The translations under genes were made by a program, and so were the position numbers. Shown piece after piece: positions 34,544-44,400 of a stretch of DNA of 64,000 bases. Source of the DNA: Arcuatula senhousia (taxonomy: Eukaryota; Mollusca; Bivalvia; Mytilida; Mytilidae); the NCBI GenBank assembly GCA_963971305.1, contig OZ020309.1:16795001-16859000 (forward strand), read 5' to 3'. The notes under the pieces are model-generated. The model saw only the letters and a program-made list of their open reading frames with translations, did not search any database and was not told where the DNA came from. Position 1 is the stretch's first letter, and every line of letters begins with the position of its first letter.

Positions 34544-36415
34544 AGTGTAAGTTCGCGATTTTTTCAAAATTTGTACATTGAAAGACTATCATGTAAAAAT
34601 AACTTTGGTGAAATTCCTAGCGCTCAAATATGCATAGTTAGGATAAAATTGGCTTTTGAAAGTAAAAAAATTCGATCCATGGAGGGTCACGTGATTTGTA
34701 CTAGATGGCGCTGCTCAAAGCCAATACACAGAGTGAATGTTGCATCCTATACCCATGTGGTATTTACCGATGTGTACCACAACGGACAATTTGGAATAAT
34801 TAAAATTGGGAATGATAAAATATAAGTCAGTCTAATGATTGATTGTGAAACGTTTTAAAATGGTACCAATCGTAAAGTTCAGAATTAATTCGTATAAAAA
34901 TTTAGAATTTAAAAAAAAAAAATTGATACGCCGTACAGACATTTTCGGAAAATATATATTTCAATTTTCAGTGTGAAGAATTGCCCTATACTATTTCTTT
35001 TATACATCCGGTTTAAAATTCATGGTTCCCAGACAGCCTACTGGGATTACCTTGCATGATTCGTGTGAAGTGATATTTTGATAATTAGTCCTTCCGTGCA
35101 AACCATCGCACCACAGGGGCTTACTTATGGTTTTCTGTGTAGAAGACTTTATTCCCTTCTACAAACCACTGGCACAACAGGGGTTCACCTGCCGTTTCCT
35201 GTGTATGTTTACTTTAGTACCCCCGTGCAAACTATCGGCACCACGGGGGTTTAATATTGTTTCCTGTGTATTAGAAGTTGACATTTACCTGGTTGAATGG
35301 GTTCAAGAACACTTTCTTTTAACGAAAATCAACCCCTTTGGTCCGCCAAAGTCTATTGAACATTGAAGTGCGAAAATGTTAATAAAATACCCTTTCTAAT
35401 CAAAAACATATAAAAATAATAAACTGTAGCTGAGAAAATCATATCGAATTAATTATTGTCTCAGACTGTAGGAATCTTTTTTTTTTTGGCAAGTTGCAAA
35501 TAATTATGAAGTTAATTAATTGTTTTTCCAACACTTCAAAAACGGAAAAAAGTGGGAACTAAAACTCTTTAGACACATTTTTAATTTGGGTACTAGTATT
35601 ACACAAACCATGCACAAACACGATGTAGCACCACGCTTTGGCTGATTGATAATTGCAAGAGAAAGGTAGTCAATGAAGTGAACAGGTGATATTGACACCT
35701 GCTGATTAATTATACCTTATACTAATTAAGAAATTATTAAAAGATGTGCCGGTCGAAATTCTTAAAATCGAGCTGTGGTGGGTGTGTCTTAAGCGGATTG
35801 AGTGCTGCAAGGAAATCTTTGATTGGAGGAGCACCTTAATTGATCTATGATATCTGTCAATTATACCTGTAATTAACCAACGGGGCGTGGCAGATCGTCC
35901 AAAAGGTTAATGATTTTAATTGACTCCTGTGTATTCATCAAGAACTGAATTTATTGTCTTAAATATTTGAAAAAGGATAATTAAGAACTAGGGCTACTGT
36001 GTCAATAAATGTTTCAGATTATTTACTATTTGGAATTATAATTAATTATTTTAAAACAACTTAAGGTTTAAGTAAACTATTATCTTGCTAAATGCGGGAT
36101 TAAAAAAATTATTAATGCCAAATTATTCATATTTCAAATCATTATTATGATCAACAACATCGGTCTTATGTTACAAATATCGTTAATTGGTTCATGCATT
36201 TATCATTGGAGATGTGACGTCACATCTCCAATTGAGCTATCCCATAATTCATCATTGTTCATAACATGGACGCGCCCATATGGTCTTGTGTATTGGAATA
36301 AAATTACGAATATCTTTCTTAATATATCGTTTTCAATGCCCAAACCCGGCATGATGCCTACTCTCATTATAATAAATCAAATAAACTAATAACTCAAAAA
36401 TCACGAACTTACACT
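34544..36415. mobile_element. 1.9-kb TTAA-flanked inverted-repeat element
   Basis: TTAA at 34540-34543 and 36416-36419 brackets inverted tips, AGTGTAAGTTCGCGATTTTT at the left against the complement of AAAATCACGAACTTACACT at the right. TTAA target sites are typical of piggyBac-type elements, though the tips do not begin CCC. Inside are three diverged units of about 75 bp ('accac(a/g)gggg...tttcctgtgta', 35100-35280) and the palindrome at 36205-36232. No transposase frame. Confidence 0.7.
36205..36232. promoter_or_regulatory. 28-bp perfect palindrome: CCAAT box, CRE, CCAAT box
   Basis: The left half is ATTGGAGATGTGAC and the right half is its exact inverse complement. The centre is TGACGTCA (a full CRE). 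Each end is a CCAAT box in opposite orientation. The order CCAAT-CRE-CCAAT would suit bidirectional transcription. It lies inside the TTAA-flanked element. Confidence 0.7.
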
Positions 36416-36449
36416 TTAATGTCAAGATTTTAGTTGAATGTTGCCTGCC

Positions 36450-36960
36450 TACGAAAGAACAGGGGAAAATACTGTTGGGGTTTGTTTGTCTGTCTGTCTG
36501 TCTGTCCATTCTACATCCCTCCCAAATCCCCTAATTCCCACTTAATGACAAGTGCCACACCAATCTTATTGGTATGGTAGGTGCACCTAGTGATGCTTAG
36601 CACAATGCATGCTTCAGATGCTGGATGTGACCTATATTTTCTGCATGAATGACCACTTACAGAAGAATGGTTTAAGTCCATTCTTGCTTACTGACAAGTG
36701 CAACATAAACCGTATTGGTATGGTAGGTGTACCAAGTGATGCTTAGCACAATGTATGCTTTGGATGCTGGCTGTGACCTTTATCTTTGCATGGTTGACTC
36801 TTACAGAAGAATGGTTCAAGTACATTCCTGCTAACAGGCAAGTACCACATCAACCTAAGTGGTATGGTAGGTGCATCTAGGGATGCTTTGCAAGATACAT
36901 GGTTCAGATGCTGGCTCAAAGACCTTCTTTTTCTGCATGAAACCAGCAGTTAAATTTTGA
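36450..36960. mobile_element. Inverted-orientation relative of the 28805-29912 element
   Basis: Begins 'gcctacgaaagaacagggga' and (TGTC)n, then about three units of the inverse complement of the 'catgcattgtgc' repeat ('ggtaggtgcacctagtgatgctt'). Confidence 0.65.
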
Positions 36961-37734
36961 AAAGTCTATTCCTGCTAAGTGACAATAATGCGTAACAAGG
37001 TTAGCTTTGTGATAGATTACCTAGCTATGTTTGAAAAATATAATGGTGTGAGACCGTGTCTGTTAGACACATTTACTTGCTTGTTATCTACAGTTACGGT
37101 ACTGTTAATTTTGGTGTGGACATGAATTTACAGTTTCAGGTGGTTTGTTGGTGTTTCAAGTAAATAGTAATATTCAAGGTAATGTCATTTTGGCAATCAT
37201 TTTTTTTACTGCAAAAATAAGCCTAAAAGTTAACACATTCTCTGTTTTTGATCAGTTCATGATTAGTTTTGAGTCTTATGAAGGTTGTATCACACCCACC
37301 TATTCCAAATCTCAGTCATTATTGTTAATCAGTTTGATAGCTGCTTTATTCATGATTTTCATGATTTCTGTGGTTGAAAGAATTTATATGACTTACAAGA
37401 CCTACAAAATCCTCTTCCTTCACAGAAGGATGGTTGTGGAACACCCTCAGGTTCATTGAGTTGTTCAAGGGAGTCAGGATATGAGCAATCATAGTGGTTC
37501 TAAACATATGGGACAGGGCATAGTAGTGGCGTACCATAGACACCAAGGAACAAACAGACTAAAAAATAATACAAAAAGATTATTTATTAAGCAAGTGTTT
37601 AAAGTGTAAACACTCGGGCTAAAATAAAATTGTGTCGTTGAATTTTTCTGAAAATTTGCAAAAAAATGTATAAATAAACGAAATTTAATTGCTTGTTAAG
37701 AAAATGGGTCAAAGACAGAAATTGCCCGATTTAA

Positions 37735-38240
37735 TTAAACAGGAAGAAGGTGAGCCACTGACCTGAAATCAAATCCCACATTATGGGAGCCCATGCTGAT
37801 GTTGTATACTAAATATCAAGAGGCTGTGATTAGTAGTTGCTGAGAAAACTGTTAAATTTTTTTTCTATTTTTGAACATTAATGTCAAAAATTAACTTAGT
37901 CGGTAAACTGGAAGAAGGTGAGCAACAGACCTGAAATCGAATCCCATGTTTTGGGAGCCCATGCTGATGCTGTATACTAAATATCAAGAGGCTGTAATTA
38001 GTAGTTGCTGAGAAAACTTTTACGAAAATTTTCTATTATTGATCATTAATGTTAAAAAATTAACTAAGTCGGTAAACAGCAAGTAGGTGAGCAACAGACC
38101 TGAAATCGAATCCCACATTATGGGAGCCCATGCTGATGCAGCATACCAAATATCAAGAGGCTGTGATTAGTAGTTACTGAGAACAATGTTACAAAAATAT
38201 TTTCCCTGTGCGCCTGCCGCTCACCTTTTTTAACCCGAAT
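37735..38240. repeat. Three 170-bp tandem units, with a lone unit at 38795-38940
   Basis: Units start near 37739, 37909 and 38078 ('gaaggtgagc(c/a)actgacctgaaatc', 'gggagcccatgctgatg', 'gaggctgtgattagtagttg'). The array ends 'gcctgccgctcacctttttt'. A single diverged unit follows at 38795-38940 beyond exon 7. Confidence 0.75.
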
Positions 38241-38522
38241 TTTCACTAGTAAATTCCGGAAAAATCGAACCATAGCTATATATATATAGGTTTCTCAGGA
38301 AATTATTCATTGAACATATGGCATTTCCACATTTCCTATTTTGATCACTCAAAAGCTTGACTTCTTTGAATAAATGTGCCTGACTAAACCGTTTACCAGA
38401 TATTTAAGAGTAATCTCTCTCAGATGTTATGTTTCCCCTTAAATTGTTGTTGATTCATGTAGATTGTATCACATACACTTATTCCACATCTCATTATCTT
38501 CTCAGTAGTATGGTTTACTTAC

Positions 38523-38626
38523 TATAATAGATGACTTCTGATCAGATAACATTTTAAACTGTCTAAACCTAGTCTTCACAAGTATCTCTATTCCAACTAA
38601 GTCTGCTGCCGATTTCCCTTCAATGG
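38523..38626 (-). CDS. SETX: Senataxin coding exon 7
   Basis: Acceptor gttatttcag, donor ATTATA/gtaagt; 104 nt, phase 1 to 0. It encodes AIEGKSAADLVGIEILVKTR and RQFKMLSDQKSSII. The short segment directly precedes the Q-motif exon. Confidence 0.8.
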
Positions 38627-39134
38627 CTGAAATAACATGTTTTTATAATGATAAATACAGAATTATTCAAATTGAAACTACTAATAGACATTTTACTCAA
38701 CATACATGTATGTATTCAAGACAAGAATCCTTTAAAACAAAGAATACACACAGTATCTATTAAAAATCTGTCAAAATGGCTGGTTTTTGTTAAACAGGAA
38801 ATTGGTGAGCCACAGATTTAAAATCAAATCAGACTTTATGAGACCCCATCCTGTTGCTGAATACCAAATATTAAGTGGCTGTGATAAGTAGTTGCTGAGA
38901 AAATTGTTACCAAAATTTTGTCCCCACCTGCCTAACATTCATTATTTTATAACCTGGATTTTTCATTATATGTGAAAACCAGCCAAAAATTAACTTATTA
39001 GTTAACAATACATGTGACGGATCCGTGATGAAAAAGCTGGAGATTTTTGATAGAACAAAAAAGATGGGAGATTCTCAAGGATCATTGAAAATGCATTTTA
39101 ATGTCAATTGAGGGCACTAGTGTGTGTCAAATAT

Positions 39135-39395
39135 ACCTGGCTTCACTGATTAATCTCAAACTGTTTATACAACTATCAGGTCAATAATGGCAATAAACCA
39201 TCACTTTACAATTAACATCTGTATAATTGACAAAACACCAGAAAAGTGTTATAACTGAACAATTAGAATGTCTATAAAACTATAAAAAAAAATCATGTCT
39301 TGACAAAGCGGGAGATTACACAAAAAGTCGGGAGAACGGGAGACAGGTAAAAAAAATGGGAGATTTAGTCAACTAGCGGGAGAATCACAAGTATG
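39135..39395. repeat. Dispersed repeat, pair with 22524-22815
   Basis: Second copy in the intron between senataxin exons 6 and 7, same orientation. The 'gcgggagaatcacaagtatga' end is conserved. Confidence 0.65.
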
Positions 39396-39791
39396 ATTAA
39401 CTTTCATTAAATGAAAAAAATGTGATGAATGCCTAGTTTAAGTGTCCTCACAAAATTCTGTAGGTTTTTTTTTGTCGTACACTTTTTGCCTTCTTTTAAC
39501 TTTCAAATAAAGACCATTAAAAGTTTCAGCCAGACTGAGCATCAACAAAGCAACTTTAAAATCTTTTTGCCAGTTAGTGTTTCTCTGACAAGTAAATATT
39601 TCCCTAGAAAATAGTTTTTTTATAACTTATATCACAGATGCATTCAACTTTCCATTTTGGTTTTTCTGAATTGCCACTTTATTGTGGGCTGTGTTGCATA
39701 CACTTATTCCACATATCATTATTTTCTATATTTTTATTTTGATGTGCTCTTGAAATCTTCATATTATGAAAATGTGACAATTAAATCTTAC

Positions 39792-39977
39792 CCAAGGTAG
39801 GAAAAGTCTTCAAGATTTTTTCCACGTTTTCTCTGGGTCGATGATACTTAATTTTCTCAATGAAGCCAAACTGAGGATAAAACTTAGGGTTTCCTGCCTT
39901 GGTGGTACAGCCCCACATCTTCACTATACACAGATCACCCTCGTATAGAACATATGTGGCATCTTTTGGTGCTACAG
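39792..39977 (-). CDS. SETX: Senataxin coding exon 6: 1B/barrel region
   Basis: Acceptor tttacag, donor CCTTGG/gtaaga; 186 nt, phase 1 to 1. It encodes DATYVLYEGDLCIVKMWG and FGFIEKIKYHRPRENVEKIL. This is the barrel-type segment ('YEGDLCIV', 'GFIEKI') found upstream of the Walker A motif in this family. Confidence 0.85.
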
Positions 39978-40462
39978 CTGTAAATAAGATATTGGAAAAA
40001 AATGAAAAAAAAAAAGTTGAAACACTTTTTTAAGTTTACAAAAATTCATTACAGAAAAGATATCATTTGTGATAGTTGCAGTTCTAAAACTCAAGCTTGA
40101 ATAAGAATAAGAATACGAATAAGTTTATTCACCAAATCAAGGGCCCCATAAGAGGCATACAAAACATAAATTACAAATAAAGATGATTGTATAAAATATC
40201 GTTAAAATAAGGTTTTTTTTTATACATAAATATATGAATATAAATTAGATTGAAATTGAACTGAATGTTACACAGAATCAAACACTATAAGCCCCTTTTT
40301 ACCTTAGATGACAGAAATACTGTAAACCAATACATTTTTGTGATTACTTTTATTTAGTGCTTTGAGTCATTTGCCCATTTCACCCACTATTAATATTCAC
40401 AAATCTTTGGTAGTACATGTATATGGTTTATTACTATGAAAATGAGCCCATTCCTAACAAAT

Positions 40463-40673
40463 TACTTTAGATTCATTTATTTTCGTTGGTACCAATTTTC
40501 GTGGTATGATGAAAATTGATAGGTTCCTGGATTCTTAAATTCTTTGTTCTGACATCTGCAGCATACAAATCAATGTTAAATTTCTTTTTTGTAAGGTATC
40601 AAATTTTGAGGGTCAACACCCCCACAAAAACCACAAAAATTAATACCCCACAAATAATAATGAAATCACAGTA
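40463..40673. mobile_element. MITE family 'TACTGTGGATTC', copy 2
   Basis: The left end TACTTTAGATTCATTTATTT and the right end (...ATAATGAAATCACAGTA) are inverted. Internal motifs match the copy at 21592. Lies in the intron between senataxin exons 5 and 6. Confidence 0.7.
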
Positions 40674-40822
40674 GTATAGGTTTGGTTGTTTATTCTTTAC
40701 TGTATTTGACCTGCACTAGACTAATGGTTGGCTAGACAACAAATGTGTTATAACAAGCAGGAACTCTACAGGAGCACCAGAATTTACTCTCTTTTCAATT
40801 TGAATTTGTGTTGATTCTTGTA

Positions 40823-41121
40823 CACAGGCAATTTATGTTAACGTTAATTTAATGTTAAAAATTAACGTTAAATTAGTGTTAATCGAGCTTCTATTGTTAA
40901 TTTCATGTTAAAGTTAAACATTTGACGTCGCATAATTCAACAGGCAAATTAACGTTAAAAAGTTTAACACGAAATTAACGTTTAAGTTTTAACACTAAAT
41001 TAACGTTAAAATTTTTAACGTTAAACAAACGTTAATTTAACGTTAAATTGGTGTGATATTAACGTTAAATTAGTGTTAATCGAGCTTAACGTTAATTTAA
41101 CGTTAAGACAAATTGCCTGTG
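40823..41121. mobile_element. TA-flanked element made of TTAACGTTAA words
   Basis: Inverted tips CACAGGCAATTT/AAATTGCCTGTG lie between TA dinucleotides (40821-40822, 41122-41123). The interior consists almost wholly of repeated self-complementary TTAACGTTAA and variants (AAATTAACG, CGTTAAATT). No open frame. Intron between senataxin exons 5 and 6. Confidence 0.75.
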
Positions 41122-41422
41122 TAGTTTAGTTGTTTTATGTGTATTATTTGTGATTTCGAGTATTTTCACTTTTTATCAAAGGATATGGAGTAAATGAACA
41201 TGAGACCATAACACATATGTAAAATACAACTGCAATTGTACGGCCATTTCAGAAATTCATTCCTCAGCAACAGCACTAGAACCCAAATATAGAAAATTCT
41301 CAATACACAAAAGTGTTGAAGATGCATGTCTACTTGTTTTTTCTTAGGTTTGTTTTTTACTTCTAAAATGTCCCATTGGTACTCCTTTGCTTCTATAATA
41401 AAATCTAAAATAAAGTCATTAC

Positions 41423-41525
41423 CTGTAAAGGTGAAGAGTGACATTTTCTCTGTAGGTTTGTCCCATCTTTTGTACGCAATGTCTATCTTTTTCTTCCCTT
41501 TGGTTTCCTGCCAACCTCTTAAAGC
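41423..41525 (-). CDS. SETX: Senataxin coding exon 5
   Basis: Acceptor tattttcag, donor TTTACAG/gtaatg; 103 nt, phase 0 to 1. It encodes ALRGWQETKGKKKIDIAYKR followed by a short acidic/aromatic tail. It belongs to the region leading into the beta-barrel (1B) part of the helicase. The assignment rests on its position and matching phases. Confidence 0.8.
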
Positions 41526-42088
41526 CTGAAAATATATTTTACTCTGTATTATCATGATAATGACGTATAGCAACAATATACATGTATTTCCTTGAAAATT
41601 AAAAGAACAACCCTGTGCAATACTCCTGCTGGCGGCTTTCCACTGTGTTTTTTTTTTCTAAATTATTGCTTGCTATGGGAGCTGTGTCATGTACACTTAT
41701 TCCACATCTCATCATTTCCTAAATGTTGCATGTCTTAAATACTCCTGACATCTGGTACTTTAAATAAAATTCAATATAGTTGCCTTAAAATAAAAAGCTT
41801 ATAACATGGCTATCTGTGAACATAAGAAAATTTCAGTCTTTAAAAGGATTTTAATTCACATTTAAGATAAAAAAAAAGGTTTTTCTGCTAGATTTTTTGG
41901 AAATTTTGTTGAGTAAGTTTGTATTTTTTGTAAATTTCATTTTGAAAAGTGTTGGGAGCTTGAATTTTCATCAATTTGATTTAGTAGTTTTACTTTCAGA
42001 AAATTTGTTCTCATAAGCTTGACATTGTGTACATTTTGTTGTGACTGTGACACCTAATTATCACTACATCAAACATCAATAAACCTAC

Positions 42089-42219
42089 CGTTTCCCATGT
42101 TTCCAAGTAAAGATGGGGGAACAATGTAACAAAGTAATCCTCAAAGCTGTCGTAGCTGTTAAGGAGATGTTTGATCTGGAATGCATTCTCTATATCTGGA
42201 GGGGTGACAAGGTGTTTCT
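42089..42219 (-). CDS. SETX: Senataxin coding exon 4
   Basis: Acceptor gtatttcag, donor GAAACG/gtaggt; 131 nt. It encodes EKHLVTPPDIENAF and SFEDYFVTLFPHLYLETWET, matching the 'F-x-DY-x-x-F-x-PLL-x-E-x-(W/F)E' block conserved at the entry to Sen1/SETX helicase cores. Confidence 0.88.
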
Positions 42220-43464
42220 CTGAAATACAAGGAAATGTGAAAATATTTCTTATATGAATTTTTTTCATTTTATTATAGGTGCAGAAGAAAACATTCTGAT
42301 CTTGGTTTAACTTTAAATTGAGATATAATAATAGATTTTTATAAACATTGCTTTCAAAATGTCAGAAAGTCAAGACCATTAAGATTCTCAGTTTCTTTTG
42401 CGTATTGTTTCTTTAACATTGAAATTGTTTAGCCCAGTTCAGTAGTTTCTTTTTATTATCTTTATTGCTCATTGGAAGTAGAGCATTTATAATAAGCAGG
42501 GTTCGACATTAACGGTTGTCTGATTGCCCGGGACAAGTGAAATGCGAAGTCGGACAACTAAAACTTAAATCCAGCTTGTCCGATTGGGCAAGTGAAAAAA
42601 TATTTATAATAACTCAAAAATTCTAGTTTCGTCATTTCTGAAGTTGATTTCTTTAAAAACTGTGATCTGAAACTTCTTTCGTTGTCGTTTTTCATTAATC
42701 GGTCGCCATTTAGTATTTATTTTCTCAAAAAAGGAAAACCCAAGTATAATTATAGAACATTCTATTTAAAACCCTATTCCTATTGGTCAATTAAATATAT
42801 CATATCCAATTGGAGATCAGTTTTTCGAAACTTCTCTTGTATAACCGATAATACATATTAAGATACCCGAGCACTACGAAGTGATGATCACTAATTCCTT
42901 TCATGGCCATTTAATTATCAACCAATCAGATTGTGGATCGATATTATAGTTATATAAATAGTTCAATAATGCTGTAAACTGAAAGTAATCATGATGTATT
43001 GGAGTCGTAGTCAAAAGAGGACAGTTTCTTCATGGAAAATTGAAAACACAATTAAAATAAAGTTTGTTAATATGTTAAGGTGTCCATTCTATTGATGTTT
43101 AAAAAAATCCTTTAAATCAGGGATTACTGTCTGTAAAGGCAGGAACGTATAATATACGTTCCTGGTAAAGGGTAGTCTGGAGAATGAAAAAAAACAAAAC
43201 TTATTTTTTCTCAAAAAACATAAGCCTTAATTTATTTACATAATCTTATGGGTATCAAAAAGGCCTAACTAAAAATATAATAACTTTTAAAAAAGCTTTA
43301 AATACATTTTCAAAAAATCTAGATATTTACATTTGAATGGGAAATTCCCATAGTAAAACAAGAGTTAACACTAAAGTATGTCTCGCCTGCCGGCACCATC
43401 AGAAACAATTATTCTTTCTTACTTCCACTATATTTTGAATTTACATGGATTTTCAGTTTCTGAG

Positions 43465-43677
43465 TGTAATGATATGAATGAATGTTTATCTGTAAAGGTC
43501 ATTAACTTCATTATCACTCTAGAAACTTTAACTCCGCCTTAACTTTGATTGACAGTTAATTTCAGCAGTTCTCTGTTTTCTCTGGGGTTTATAATAACAT
43601 GTGTTATATTAGCATAGTATTAGAATAAAATGTAGACACATACATGTTGGTTCTTGATATAAACAACTATCATAACA
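43465..43677 (+). repeat. Gypsy 5' LTR
   Basis: 213 bp, TG...CA. Differs from the 3' LTR at one base near the left end (GAT against AAT), so the insertion is young. Contains an AATAAA poly(A) signal (43624-43629) and a TATA-like 'tttataat'. The bases outside the two LTRs (CTGAG and TCAAA) do not form a target duplication. Confidence 0.92.
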
Positions 43678-43695
43678 TGGTGTCAGGTGCGGGAT
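43678..43695 (+). other. Gypsy primer binding site
   Basis: TGGTGTCAGGTGCGGGAT starts directly after the LTR. Its first nine or ten bases complement the 3' end of a tRNA-Leu type (…CTGACACCA); the assignment of the tRNA is from memory of the consensus. Confidence 0.6.
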
Positions 43696-43752
43696 CATGA
43701 AAATAATGGATTAATGCTTTCATTGCTGTTTGGGGGACAAGTTAATTCCAAG

Positions 43753-44400
43753 ATGGATGGTCAGTTTAAGCAACCACCAGAAATGGACTTTTCCCATGAA
43801 GGAAATCTAGCCGAACGTTGGAAACGTTGGAAACAGACAATGAGTCTATACCTAGAAGTTGCCATGAGTGACAAAAATGAAAAAGAACAATGTAAAGCCG
43901 TGCTTTACGTAATTGGACTAGAAGGCCGAGAAATATATAATACCTTCAATTTCGCCGAAGGAGAAGCCGACAAACTAGCGCCGTTACTACAAAAGTTTGA
44001 GGACTACTGCACACCAAAGAAGAATGTGACAGTTATCAGACATCGTTTCAATACTCGAGTCCAAGGCTCCGGTGAAAGTATTGATCAATATGTGACGGAT
44101 TTAAAACTCATCGCAAAAAACTGTGAATTCGAACATTTAAAAGATGGACTGATTCGAGATAGAATAGTCTGTGGTACGAATTCCTCGAGAGTAAAAGAAC
44201 GATTACTAAGAGAAGATGACTTGACATTACAAAAAGCTGTTGCTATCTGCCGTGCAGATGAAGAATCCCGAAAACAAATGAAAACATTAAATGAAGAGGA
44301 AAAAGTTCACGTTGTCAAAAAGAAACATTATCCGCAAAAGAAACCAGAAGCTAACAATGTTAAACAGGAAACATCGAAATTCGCTGCAAAAAACATTTAG
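43753..44400 (+). CDS. gag: Gypsy Gag (capsid part), frame-broken from zinc knuckles
   Basis: The probable start is the ATG at 43753 (MDGQFKQPPEMDF); an in-frame upstream ATG lies at 43687. The frame encodes a retroelement capsid with 'NLAERWKRWKQTMSLYLEVA', the uptake 'RFNTRVQGSGESIDQYVTDL' and 'LREDDLTLQKAVAICRADE'. It stops with TAG at 44398-44400, immediately after a run of six A. The zinc-knuckle sequence continues in the +1 frame across that run. Either a +1 ribosomal shift or a one-base insertion in the homopolymer separates them; the latter is likelier because related elements have a single frame. The protein would assemble virus-like particles. Confidence 0.85.
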   Translation: MDGQFKQPPEMDFSHEGNLAERWKRWKQTMSLYLEVAMSDKNEKEQCKAVLYVIGLEGREIYNTFNFAEGEADKLAPLLQKFEDYCTPKKNVTVIRHRFNTRVQGSGESIDQYVTDLKLIAKNCEFEHLKDGLIRDRIVCGTNSSRVKERLLREDDLTLQKAVAICRADEESRKQMKTLNEEEKVHVVKKKHYPQKKPEANNVKQETSKFAAKNI

